A DNA stretch of 64,000 nucleotides from Comamonadaceae bacterium (lineage in GTDB: Bacteria > Pseudomonadota > Gammaproteobacteria > Burkholderiales > Burkholderiaceae_C): positions 36,760 through 100,759 of the forward strand of contig CANFLU010000006.1 of NCBI GenBank assembly GCA_947447975.1, written 5' to 3'. The translations under genes and the position numbers were made by a program. Below are positions 52,530 to 61,190 of the stretch, piece by piece. Under the pieces are notes generated by a model. It did no database searches. It was not told the DNA's origin and saw nothing but the letters and a program-made list of their open reading frames with translations. The first letter of the stretch is position 1. Each line of letters starts with the position of its first letter.

Positions 52530-53312
52530 ATGGACGCATCAATGTGGGTGGCCAAGACGGGCTTAGACGCCCAGCAGACACGTATGAACGTGATCTCCAA
52601 TAATTTGGCCAACGTCAATACCACCGGTTTTAAGCGCGACCGTGCTGTCTTTGAAGACCTGCTCTACCAAAATATCCGCCAGGCCGGCGGCCAGACCAGT
52701 ACCAACACCCAGGCGCCTACCGGCCTGATGCTCGGTACCGGTGTACGCATTGTGGCGACTGAAAAGCTCAATGTGCAGGGCAATATGATTAACAGCCAGA
52801 ACCCGCTGGATGTCGCGATTTCCGGCGCAGGCCATTTTCAAGTGACCCAACCCGATGGCACCACCGCCTATACCCGCGATGGTGGCTTTAAGGTATCGGC
52901 TACCGGCCAGTTGGTGACTTCCAGCGGCTCCCCGCTGTCACCGGCCCTGACCATCCCGCCTAATGCCTCCACCATCACGATTGGTCGCGACGGCACGGTG
53001 TCGGTGGAACTCAATACCGGTGGGCAAGCGGTGCTGGGCCAAATCCAGATCGCCCGCTTTTTGAACCCAGCCGGTTTAATGGCCGTAGGCCAAAACCTGA
53101 TGAAAGAAACCCCCGCCAGCGGTGCACCCCAGGTGCTGCAGCCTGGCGTGAACGGCGCAGGCAACTTGATGCAAGGCACGCTGGAAGCGTCTAACGTGAA
53201 CGTGGTGGAAGAAATGGTCAATATGATCGAAACCCAACGCGCTTACGAAATCAACTCCAAGGCGATTTCTGCAGTCGACGGCATGCTCAAGTACATCAAC
53301 CAGAACATGTAA
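52530..53312 (+). CDS. flgG: Flagellar distal rod protein FlgG
   Basis: 260-residue distal rod protein with [22 protein letters not shown], the [16 protein letters not shown] part and the C-terminal [32 protein letters not shown] precedes the ATG. It is the last gene before a strong terminator. Confidence 0.98.
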   Translation: MDASMWVAKTGLDAQQTRMNVISNNLANVNTTGFKRDRAVFEDLLYQNIRQAGGQTSTNTQAPTGLMLGTGVRIVATEKLNVQGNMINSQNPLDVAISGAGHFQVTQPDGTTAYTRDGGFKVSATGQLVTSSGSPLSPALTIPPNASTITIGRDGTVSVELNTGGQAVLGQIQIARFLNPAGLMAVGQNLMKETPASGAPQVLQPGVNGAGNLMQGTLEASNVNVVEEMVNMIETQRAYEINSKAISAVDGMLKYINQNM

Positions 53313-53346
53313 ACCGCGCTACCGACGCTACGCACCTTACCCCCTT

Positions 53347-53376
53347 AACGGCCTCTGCACACAGAGGCCGTTTTGC
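53347..53376 (+). terminator. Rho-independent terminator after flgG
   Basis: A perfect 11-bp stem (AACGGCCTCTG at 53347-53357 with CAGAGGCCGTT at 53362-53372), a 4-nt loop, and a following T-rich tract. It separates the flgB-flgG unit from flgH, which has its own sigma-54 promoter 32 bp further on. Confidence 0.92.
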
Positions 53377-53407
53377 TTGGGCGCGCGTCACGCAGGGCTT
53401 GGGGCAC

Positions 53408-53423
53408 TGGCACATTTATTGCG
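53408..53423 (+). promoter_or_regulatory. Sigma-54 promoter of flgH operon
   Basis: TGGCACATTTATTGCG: perfect -24 element, GG-GC distance 10 nt. It lies about 90 bp before flgH and after the terminator, and should drive flgH, I, J, K, L. Confidence 0.88.
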
Positions 53424-53512
53424 AATCATGGCAAGAGTTTGCCAGTTGTCCGAAAAGACGACAGGCAAATACCCAGATTTCAGCCCTGCCACCCCTTTTT
53501 CGGAGAATCGCA

Positions 53513-54187
53513 ATGCCCTGCACCACCTTGATACGGCGCCTGGCCCTGGCCCTGCTGGTGGCGACCTTGAGCGCCTGTTCCGTGATGCCGCCCCAGCCGC
53601 TGGTGCACAGCGAAGGCTTTAAGCCGGTCTACCCCGTGGTCGAAGCGCAACCCAAACAAGCCACCGGCGCCATTTTCAATAGCAGCCGCAGCGAAGCCTT
53701 TTTCGGCGTAGGCCGCAGTTATGTGGTGGGCGATCTGGTCTCGGTGCTATTGGCCGAAAACACCAGCGCCAACCGCTCACAAAACGCGACCCTGAAGAAA
53801 ACCGCGGGTGCCAAAGTCACCTCCAAAGGCCTATTGAATATTTTTGGCGACCTGGGCCCAGAAATGGGCAGTTCCATCAACCACGACGGTTCGGGCCAAA
53901 CCAATCAGGAGCAGACGCTGTCGGGCTCGGTCACGGTATCGGTCATCGAAATCATGCCTAACGGCAACCTGGTGCTGCGCGGTGAAAAACAAGTGGCCTT
54001 ATCGGAGGGCAGCGAAGTGATTCAGGTCTCTGGCGTGGTCCGGCCCGAAGACATTGCACCCAATAACACGGTGCTTTCGCGCCGCCTGGCCAATGCCCAA
54101 ATCAGCTACCGCGGCATAGGCGATGAAGCGGCCTCCAGCCGCGCCGGCTGGGGCACGAGCGGCATCCTGAAGTTCATGCCCTTCTAA
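53513..54187 (+). CDS. flgH: Flagellar L-ring lipoprotein FlgH
   Basis: Outer-membrane ring protein. 224 residues with signal peptide and lipobox LSAC (about residue 20), SEAFFGVGRSYVVGDLVSVLL and the C-terminal RPEDIAPNNTVLSRRLANA. ATG 53513 is preceded by GGAGAAT and begins the signal sequence; an upstream start at 53399 would lie in the promoter. First gene of flgHIJKL. Confidence 0.96.
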   Translation: MPCTTLIRRLALALLVATLSACSVMPPQPLVHSEGFKPVYPVVEAQPKQATGAIFNSSRSEAFFGVGRSYVVGDLVSVLLAENTSANRSQNATLKKTAGAKVTSKGLLNIFGDLGPEMGSSINHDGSGQTNQEQTLSGSVTVSVIEIMPNGNLVLRGEKQVALSEGSEVIQVSGVVRPEDIAPNNTVLSRRLANAQISYRGIGDEAASSRAGWGTSGILKFMPF

Positions 54188-54214
54188 GCAAGTACCTCCT
54201 ACCGGTAACGCACC

Positions 54215-55348
54215 ATGCAAACCTTTTTCCGACTCATTAGCCTGATGGCCTTGTTGTGGGCCGCCAGCTTTTCCACCGCGCATGCGGACCGCATCAAGGA
54301 CTTGACCAGCATGGCCGCCATGCGCGGTAACCAGCTGATCGGTTATGGCCTGGTCGTGGGCCTGCAAGGTACTGGTGACAAAAAAGCCACCTTCACCAGC
54401 CAAAGCATGAAGACCTTGCTCAACCGCATGGGTTTGAACCAGGACAATGACATCGACAAATTTAGCAACGCCATTGCCAGCGGCAGTGACGAGCTGGCCA
54501 ATGTGGCGGCGGTGATGATCACGGCGGACCTGCCCGGCATGGCCAAACCGGGCCAGCGCATCGACATCAATGTATCGGCCATAGGCGCAGCTTCTAGCCT
54601 GCGCGGAGGCAACCTGCTGCTGACCAGCTTGCGCGGGGTGGATGGGCAAATTTACGCCCTGGCCCAAGGGGCTTTGACGTCTACGGGCATCGACGCAGGC
54701 GGCGCGGGCTCCAAGGTCTCGATTGGTGTGACCACTTCGGCACGTATCCCTGGCGGCGCGACGGTAGAGCGGGTGGTACCCAATTCTTTTGACAAATCAG
54801 ACAACGTGCTGCTGAACTTGCGTGAAAGCGACTTCACGACCGCCAACAGCATCATGCAGGCGATCAATTCCAAATTCGGTTCTGACGTGGCCAATGCCTT
54901 GGATGGTGTTTCCATCGTGGTGCGCGCGCCTATGGACATTAGCCAGCGCGTCTCGTTCATGAGCATGATCGAAAACATCGACGTGCAACCGGGCGAGCCC
55001 CCTGCCCGTGTGGTGGTCAATGCGCGTACCGGTACCGTGGTGATTAGCCGCAATGTCAAAGTGACGGCCGCTGCGGTCACGCACGGCACGATTACCGTGT
55101 CGGTCGCCATGACCAACGAAGTGTCCCAACCCGGCGCGTTTTCCGGTGGTACGACCAAAGACGTGCAAAACGCAGAGATCAAGGTCGGCGAGCCCAACAA
55201 GCCTATGTTTTTATTCCAGCCCGGCGTCGACCTGCGCCAGATCGTGGATGCAGTGAACCAAGTGGGCGCAACGCCTTCGGCGCTGATTGCGATTTTGGAA
55301 GCCCTCAAAAGCTCAGGCAGCTTGCGCGCCGAGTTGCTGGTGATCTGA
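54215..55348 (+). CDS. flgI: Flagellar P-ring protein FlgI
   Basis: 377-residue periplasmic ring protein. A signal peptide (about 1-25, ends AHA) precedes DRIKDLTSMAAMRGNQLIGY, and the C-terminal part GVDLRQIVDAVNQVGATPSA is standard. 27 nt after flgH. Needs FlgA, which is in this window. Confidence 0.98.
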   Translation: MQTFFRLISLMALLWAASFSTAHADRIKDLTSMAAMRGNQLIGYGLVVGLQGTGDKKATFTSQSMKTLLNRMGLNQDNDIDKFSNAIASGSDELANVAAVMITADLPGMAKPGQRIDINVSAIGAASSLRGGNLLLTSLRGVDGQIYALAQGALTSTGIDAGGAGSKVSIGVTTSARIPGGATVERVVPNSFDKSDNVLLNLRESDFTTANSIMQAINSKFGSDVANALDGVSIVVRAPMDISQRVSFMSMIENIDVQPGEPPARVVVNARTGTVVISRNVKVTAAAVTHGTITVSVAMTNEVSQPGAFSGGTTKDVQNAEIKVGEPNKPMFLFQPGVDLRQIVDAVNQVGATPSALIAILEALKSSGSLRAELLVI

Positions 55349-55393
55349 TCAACGCCCTTTAGCTGTTAGCCCTTACCAAGACTGCCCTGCCCC

Positions 55394-55942
55394 ATGGACC
55401 CGCTCACCAACGCCATGCCCCCTTCGGCTGCTGCTGTCACCGGCTCCTATTTGGACTTTGGTGGGATAGGCAAGCTCAAAGGCCAGGCACGCACCGATGC
55501 CAAGGCCGCCACGCGCGAAACGGCGCAGCAGTTCGAGGCCATGTTTTTGCAGATGATGATGAAGACCATGCGCGATGCAATTCCTAAAAGCGGCCTCAAT
55601 GAATCGGCGGCCGAGGAAACCTTTCAGGGCATGTTTGACAAAGAAGTTTCTTTGGCGATGGCCAAGCGCAATTCCTTAGGGCTGGCCGACATGCTGGTCA
55701 AACACATGCCCGACCCCAACGCCGCCCAGCCCAGCACCGCACAAATGCTGCAGGCGCGCCAGGCGCAGGCCATACCATTGCAAGCACCGCCTGCAAGCCC
55801 CATCGCCTTGCAAGCTGCCACACCCACGCTGGCGCCATTGCCCAAACCAAGCGGCGCTATGCCATTGACCGGGGTATCGGCCGCCTCGCCCACAGGCCTG
55901 ATGGTCACCCATAGCCAAGCCACTGACGGAGCCAAGCCATGA
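55394..55942 (+). CDS. flgJ: Rod-binding protein FlgJ, no muramidase domain
   Basis: 182-residue rod cap. The N-terminal rod-binding domain is present (TAQQFEAMFLQMMMKTMRDA, GMFDKEVSLAMAKRNSLGLA). The C-terminal peptidoglycan hydrolase domain found in enteric FlgJ (about 310 residues) is missing; the tail is Ala/Pro/Gln low complexity. The stop overlaps the flgK start by 4 nt. A separate wall hydrolase gene at 44699 may supply the missing activity. Confidence 0.92.
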   Translation: MDPLTNAMPPSAAAVTGSYLDFGGIGKLKGQARTDAKAATRETAQQFEAMFLQMMMKTMRDAIPKSGLNESAAEETFQGMFDKEVSLAMAKRNSLGLADMLVKHMPDPNAAQPSTAQMLQARQAQAIPLQAPPASPIALQAATPTLAPLPKPSGAMPLTGVSAASPTGLMVTHSQATDGAKP

Positions 55943-58900
55943 CAGATATGGCCGGCATTGCCGGGAACGCGGTTTCGGTTTATCAGCAAGCGCTGACCAC
56001 GGTCAGTAATAACATCGCCAACGTTTCGACGGACGGCTATTCGCGCCAGGACGTCTCGCTTTCCGCCTTGCCGGTCACCAAGTACGGCGCCGCCTTTCTG
56101 GGTTCTGGCGTTGCCTTGGACCGTATCAAGCGGCAATACGACGCCTTTGTCGAATCCAATTTGCGCAACACCACCAGCGACCTGGAGGCCCAAGGTCCGA
56201 TGGTGAACTATGCCAACCGCGTGGTGGATGTGATGGGCAGTTCCACCATGGGCTTGAATACGGCGTTTGATGCATTTTTCGCATCGGCGCGTAATCTTTC
56301 CGGGGACCCGGCATCTACCGTTTTACGCAGCGGTTTTATCCGAGACGCCCAGGGCGTGGCGGACCGCTTTGGTCAGCTTTCGTCGCAACTCGATCTGGTG
56401 CAACAGCAAACGCAGCAGGACTTGGACAGCTCGATCACGCAAATTAACACATTAACGGACCAAATTGCCAAGGTCAATACGCAATTGGCCAAGCAAAAAA
56501 ATGAGGCGTCGCAGCCACCGGATTTGCTAGACCAGCGCGATTTATTGCTCAAACAGCTATCTGTCTTCGCGCGTATGAACACGCGATTTGAACCGAACGG
56601 CATCGTGACGGTCAGCGTAGGGCCCACCATTAATGCAGACGTGTTGGTGGACAACCAAAAATCGTACATGATCGAGGCCAATTACGATTCGGCCTCTACG
56701 GAAAAAGTAGCACTGGTGCTGGACCCTTATGGCAAAGCCAGCACGCTCAGCAGAATTACCAGTGGATCGCTGTCGGGCATATTGGCCTTCCGATCGCAAG
56801 TGCTGGGAGGCTCCCGCACTGCCCTAGATGGCTTGGCGCAAACTTTTGCCAAAGAAGTGAACACGATCCACCAGGAGGGTGTTGATGGTTACGGCAACGC
56901 CGGGCAGACCATTTTTACGTTTGACCCCAAAGCCATCAACCTCGCCGGCGGTATGCAGGTTGCCTTCGATGACCCCTTGATGGTCGCGGCCGGCGCCCAA
57001 TTCAGGGTGGTCGAGGGGGCAGAAAACCCCAGCGGAACCAATGCCAAGGTCACCTACGACCTGAGTCCGGCAGCCACCACGGGAAACAGTGCCGCTACTG
57101 CGGTCGCGGGACCGGCGGCACTGCAAACCGTGTTACTCAATAACGCAAGCACGGGAATTGCACGGCCAATCAACGTCAGCTCCAGCCTGGGCGTGACCAG
57201 CGTGGCCGCAGTGAATCTCGGCATGCAAGATGTCAGTGTGTATTTGGACAATATGCAGCCCGGCCAGCAACTGCAAATCTACACGCGCGACGGTAGGCAT
57301 ATTCTGGGTTCAAGCGATATCAGTGCGCTGGCCGAGGACAATTTGGTCAAGCAGGAAAACGGCTTTGCGCTAGGCGCCACACTGAGCGATGAGTATCTGA
57401 ACCAATCCGGCATATCGGCCGATGGCACACACGTCCTTGGCTACAAGGGCATGAATGTTTTCTACGGCGCGCAGGCCGTCGTACCTGCAGAACCCATCTT
57501 GGACAGCAAGGATGCAGTGAGCGGATACAACTATCTGCCCGCCGTATTGAGCGGAAACCGCATCGCCTCGCTGACGAAAAACACCATGCCACCTCCACCC
57601 AATGGGTATTTTCCGGAAGGCTCGTTCACGCTCAATGGCCACGCACTAGGCGATCTGGTGCCCCCAAGCAATGGCACTGCGCTGCAATCGTCTGCGATTG
57701 CAAATTGGATTAACCAATCCACTGCGCTCACCGGGGTAACTGCCAAGGCAAGCAACGTGATTGTGGTCAAACCGCAAGATATCCGGTTTGGCATGCCGCT
57801 TTACATCCAAGGCCAGGCTGTGCAAACCACGCGAGCGGACACGCCCGCCGCGCTGGCGAAGGCCATCAACCAAGCGAACGCAGGCGTCGAAGCCATCGTC
57901 AATGCGGCGGGTGAAATGGTTATCACCAACAACGTGAAATCAAACGATATATCCTTAAATATCAGCCAACTTCCTCTGAACAACGGCGCAAACAGCTTGC
58001 CGCTGTTTATCAAGGACGGCAACGCGTGGACGCAAATCCAAACGGCTTCGATAAGCACGCCCGAAGAGTTGGTGGCGGCCATCAACAGTGCCAACGCAGG
58101 CGTCCAGGCGCGCTTGAGCGGTTTTGACCTGGTCATCAGTAGGACAGCAGACCGCGCCGGTGAGGACATCCGTATTTCAACCGAGGCTAGTGATACCCCA
58201 CAGGGCAGCTCGATGACGGCTTTGGGCATCCCGCCAAGAACCTTCAAAGTGCCTAACCCTGGCGACGATATCAGTATTTCGGCGACGCTTTCCGACAGCC
58301 CAGGACTGACCTCGATCACCGCCTTGGGCATCAGCTCCACGACCTTCCATGGCAAAGTGGACCTAATTAAGCCGGCAATTGATGCGGTAACGATCAACAC
58401 CTCAAGCATCGATCTGGGGACCGATAAGAATGGAGTCTTAAATACCAAAGGCTTGATGATCAATGGACAGCCTATTGATCTGAAAACAACCCGGATTCCG
58501 AAATTGCCGGATTCACCGCCCGCCTCGGCGACCGCGCTGGAAAAAGAGAACTACAAACAAGCGCTTAGTCTGGCGATGCCAGGCTTTAGGGCCGCCATGC
58601 TTGAGATCGCTAGGGCCATCAATGCCAAGGCAGGCCAGACCCAAGTAACGGCGCGATTGAGCGATGACAGCCGCAATCTCATACTAGGCAGCACAGCCAA
58701 CGACACCAATCCCAAGATACGCATTACAGGCAATATCGCCACGAACACGGCGACCATCAAGTCCAACCAAATTGATTACAGCAAGCCCTTGTACCTCAAT
58801 GGCTCAGGCGATGCCACGGATTGGAAACCAGTGCCTATGTCGGGCGTATCCACTTTGCAAGGCCTGGTTAACCAAATCAATAGCAGCGGTGCAAGCGTTC

Positions 58901-60192
58901 TCGCTATCGTGAACACCGATGGCGATTTAGAGCTGCGAAATGACGCCTTGCACCTGGGCCAAAACATCCGTATTTCGGCCACTGGTGTCAATAACGACTC
59001 CAGCACTTCGGTGACGGCCCTGGGGTCTACTGCCAAGACATTCAGTAACGGTAGCCCCATCGTCGGGAATGCCAATGACCAATATACCTACCAGGCCAAT
59101 GCCTTTGGGATAGGCAATGGGTCTTGGCCCGCCGAGCCTATCAATACGGTGACCATCAAGAAGGACCAGGTCAGCTTTGACAAACCGCTTTACATCAAGG
59201 ATGCGGGTATCTGGAAAAAAGTCACGATGTTCGGCGTTGCAACTTTGGAGGACCTGGCCCACAACATCAGCGTGAGCGGCGCAGGCGTCATCGCGACCGT
59301 CAATGCCCAGGGTGATTTAGAGATCAGAAATGACGAGCCGCACCGTGGACAGGATATTCGTACGTCTGCCGTGGCCTCGGATGCCACCGGAACTTCCTTG
59401 GTGACTGCGCTGGGCCAAATTGCAACCACCTTCAGGGTGAAGCATGACTTCAAGCCCTCTGGGCCCATTCAATTAGGCTTTGGGGCGGGCTCACCCACCC
59501 AATTGGCGCAATTGGGATTTCGCACCGGCGCATTTGTGACGGGTGAAGTCAAGGATGACCTTTTGATCTTTGTGACTGGACCGGGTAACGCTGCCGTCGC
59601 GGCCACCTACTCAGGACAAGCGGCCGATGCCAAGCAGAATTTGCGTACCCAATCCTTGAATGTCAAATTTTTCCAGGATCCGGCCAAGTACAAGGGAGCG
59701 CTGTACTACACCATCTCATCCACAGACACTACCCAACCAGGCCTAGACGCTACCGTGGTCGCCGAGCGCGTTTTCAATCCAGAAATGCTCAACCCCGGCG
59801 TGAGCTTTCAAGGGCTGAACATTTCCTTTACCGGGGTGCCCAAAGCCAATGATGTGTTCAAGCTGGACGGCAATAAGGACGGGCTGGGCAATAACGACAA
59901 CCTGCTCACCATATCGGAACTGGAAACCAAAGCGGTCGTGGGTAATAAGACACTGACCAACTCCTATATCGACCAAGTCAACGAGATGGGCAATATCGCC
60001 AGGCAGGCAACTATTTCACAAACCGCCCTCAAGGTGGTTAACGAGCAGGCCATTAAATCGCGCGACGAGATTTCGGGCGTCAGTCTGGATAAAGAAGCAG
60101 CAGACCTGATCCGCTATCAACAAGCCTACCAGGCTTCAGCCAAGGTGCTGCAGATTGCCAGCCAATTATTCGAAGCCGTGCTGCGCGTGTAA
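55939..60192 (+). CDS. flgK: Hook-associated protein 1 FlgK, enlarged (1417 aa)
   Basis: Hook-filament junction protein. Ends are canonical: NAVSVYQQALTTVSNNIANV, VSTDGYSRQDV, and the C-terminal GVSLDKEAADLIRYQQAYQA, SAKVLQIASQLFEAVLRV. Most FlgK are 450-650 residues; here the middle (about 600-1200) holds about four related segments with phrases such as PLYIKDAGIWKKVTM, VATLEDLAHNIS, VNAQGDLEIRN and TSLVTALG. They resemble Flagellin-IN-type repeats and begin near 57798, 57997, 58783 and 59185. The start overlaps flgJ. Confidence 0.95.
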   Translation: MTDMAGIAGNAVSVYQQALTTVSNNIANVSTDGYSRQDVSLSALPVTKYGAAFLGSGVALDRIKRQYDAFVESNLRNTTSDLEAQGPMVNYANRVVDVMGSSTMGLNTAFDAFFASARNLSGDPASTVLRSGFIRDAQGVADRFGQLSSQLDLVQQQTQQDLDSSITQINTLTDQIAKVNTQLAKQKNEASQPPDLLDQRDLLLKQLSVFARMNTRFEPNGIVTVSVGPTINADVLVDNQKSYMIEANYDSASTEKVALVLDPYGKASTLSRITSGSLSGILAFRSQVLGGSRTALDGLAQTFAKEVNTIHQEGVDGYGNAGQTIFTFDPKAINLAGGMQVAFDDPLMVAAGAQFRVVEGAENPSGTNAKVTYDLSPAATTGNSAATAVAGPAALQTVLLNNASTGIARPINVSSSLGVTSVAAVNLGMQDVSVYLDNMQPGQQLQIYTRDGRHILGSSDISALAEDNLVKQENGFALGATLSDEYLNQSGISADGTHVLGYKGMNVFYGAQAVVPAEPILDSKDAVSGYNYLPAVLSGNRIASLTKNTMPPPPNGYFPEGSFTLNGHALGDLVPPSNGTALQSSAIANWINQSTALTGVTAKASNVIVVKPQDIRFGMPLYIQGQAVQTTRADTPAALAKAINQANAGVEAIVNAAGEMVITNNVKSNDISLNISQLPLNNGANSLPLFIKDGNAWTQIQTASISTPEELVAAINSANAGVQARLSGFDLVISRTADRAGEDIRISTEASDTPQGSSMTALGIPPRTFKVPNPGDDISISATLSDSPGLTSITALGISSTTFHGKVDLIKPAIDAVTINTSSIDLGTDKNGVLNTKGLMINGQPIDLKTTRIPKLPDSPPASATALEKENYKQALSLAMPGFRAAMLEIARAINAKAGQTQVTARLSDDSRNLILGSTANDTNPKIRITGNIATNTATIKSNQIDYSKPLYLNGSGDATDWKPVPMSGVSTLQGLVNQINSSGASVLAIVNTDGDLELRNDALHLGQNIRISATGVNNDSSTSVTALGSTAKTFSNGSPIVGNANDQYTYQANAFGIGNGSWPAEPINTVTIKKDQVSFDKPLYIKDAGIWKKVTMFGVATLEDLAHNISVSGAGVIATVNAQGDLEIRNDEPHRGQDIRTSAVASDATGTSLVTALGQIATTFRVKHDFKPSGPIQLGFGAGSPTQLAQLGFRTGAFVTGEVKDDLLIFVTGPGNAAVAATYSGQAADAKQNLRTQSLNVKFFQDPAKYKGALYYTISSTDTTQPGLDATVVAERVFNPEMLNPGVSFQGLNISFTGVPKANDVFKLDGNKDGLGNNDNLLTISELETKAVVGNKTLTNSYIDQVNEMGNIARQATISQTALKVVNEQAIKSRDEISGVSLDKEAADLIRYQQAYQASAKVLQIASQLFEAVLRV

Positions 60193-60212
60193 TCAGTCAA
60201 GGAAACATCACC

Positions 60213-61136
60213 ATGCAAGTATCCACCAGCTACCTTTTTGATCGCGCCAGCAAGCAAATGGTCAATATACAAAATGACCTGGCCAAATCACAACAAGAAA
60301 TTGCAGCGCAAAAACAGGTGCTCAACCCTAGCGATGCGCCCAATCAGGCCGCGAGCATCACGCGCTTTAAGTCGGTCATCGCGCGACAGGACACCTACAC
60401 CAACGCCTTAGGCCAGTTGCAAGCTCGGCTCGATGCGGAAAGCGCGAATCTGACCACCGCCAGCGAGGTATTGGTGCGGATTAAAGAGTTGGCTATACAG
60501 GCCAATAACGGGACCCAGGGAACGGTAAGCCGCAAAGCGATTGCCACCGAAATGAAAGGTCTGCGCGACCAGCTGCTGAGCCTAGCCAACAGTACGGACG
60601 CGAGCGGGAATTACATTTTTTCAGGCAGCAAAGTAACTACCAAGGCATTTACCGAGGACTCCAAGGGTCACGTCCAGTACACCGGTGACCAAACGCGCAT
60701 GCATGTGGCGGTGGGCGAGCAACGCACCCTACCCCTGAACCGCCCCGGAACCAATGCCTTTGTCCGGGTGGTGCGAACCAACCCCGACAACTCAGAGCAA
60801 GGCTACGGGTTTTTCACGGCGGTCGATGATTTGATTCATGGTGTTGACAACGGCGTCAGCAGTGAAATGCAGCGCGGCTTGACCGAAATGGACGCGCTGC
60901 ACAGTGGCGTCGTCATGGCACAGGCCGAGGTCGGTACCGATATGAAGGTGGTAGAGCAACAAGGCGCGGTGGTGGACGATACCAAATTGAGCTTGAAGTT
61001 GGGACTCTCCAATGTCGAAGACCTGGACATGACGACGGCCGTGACGAATATGCAAAAGCTGATGCTGTCGCTGGAGGCGGCGCAGAGTACTTTTGCCAAG
61101 ACATCGCAGATGTCGCTGTTTAAGTTCCTTGGCTAA
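60213..61136 (+). CDS. flgL: Hook-associated protein 3 FlgL
   Basis: 307-residue junction protein. The N-terminus MQVSTSYLFDRASKQM with QNDLAKSQQEIAAQKQVLNP and the C-terminal AQSTFAKTSQMSLFKFLG are typical of FlgL, and length agrees. AAGGAAA lies before the ATG; 20 nt after flgK. It would be exported with the FlgN chaperone. Confidence 0.96.
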   Translation: MQVSTSYLFDRASKQMVNIQNDLAKSQQEIAAQKQVLNPSDAPNQAASITRFKSVIARQDTYTNALGQLQARLDAESANLTTASEVLVRIKELAIQANNGTQGTVSRKAIATEMKGLRDQLLSLANSTDASGNYIFSGSKVTTKAFTEDSKGHVQYTGDQTRMHVAVGEQRTLPLNRPGTNAFVRVVRTNPDNSEQGYGFFTAVDDLIHGVDNGVSSEMQRGLTEMDALHSGVVMAQAEVGTDMKVVEQQGAVVDDTKLSLKLGLSNVEDLDMTTAVTNMQKLMLSLEAAQSTFAKTSQMSLFKFLG

Positions 61137-61143
61137 GTGCGGC

Positions 61144-61170
61144 TCAAGTTATTCCGTTTGTTGCCGATAC
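61144..61170 (+). promoter_or_regulatory. Sigma-28 promoter of fliD
   Basis: -35 TCAAGTTA (61144-61151) and -10 GCCGATAC (61163-61170) with an 11-nt spacer. It is 20 bp upstream of the fliD ATG. Confidence 0.82.
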
Positions 61171-61190
61171 CCGATCACTAAAGAAGAATC

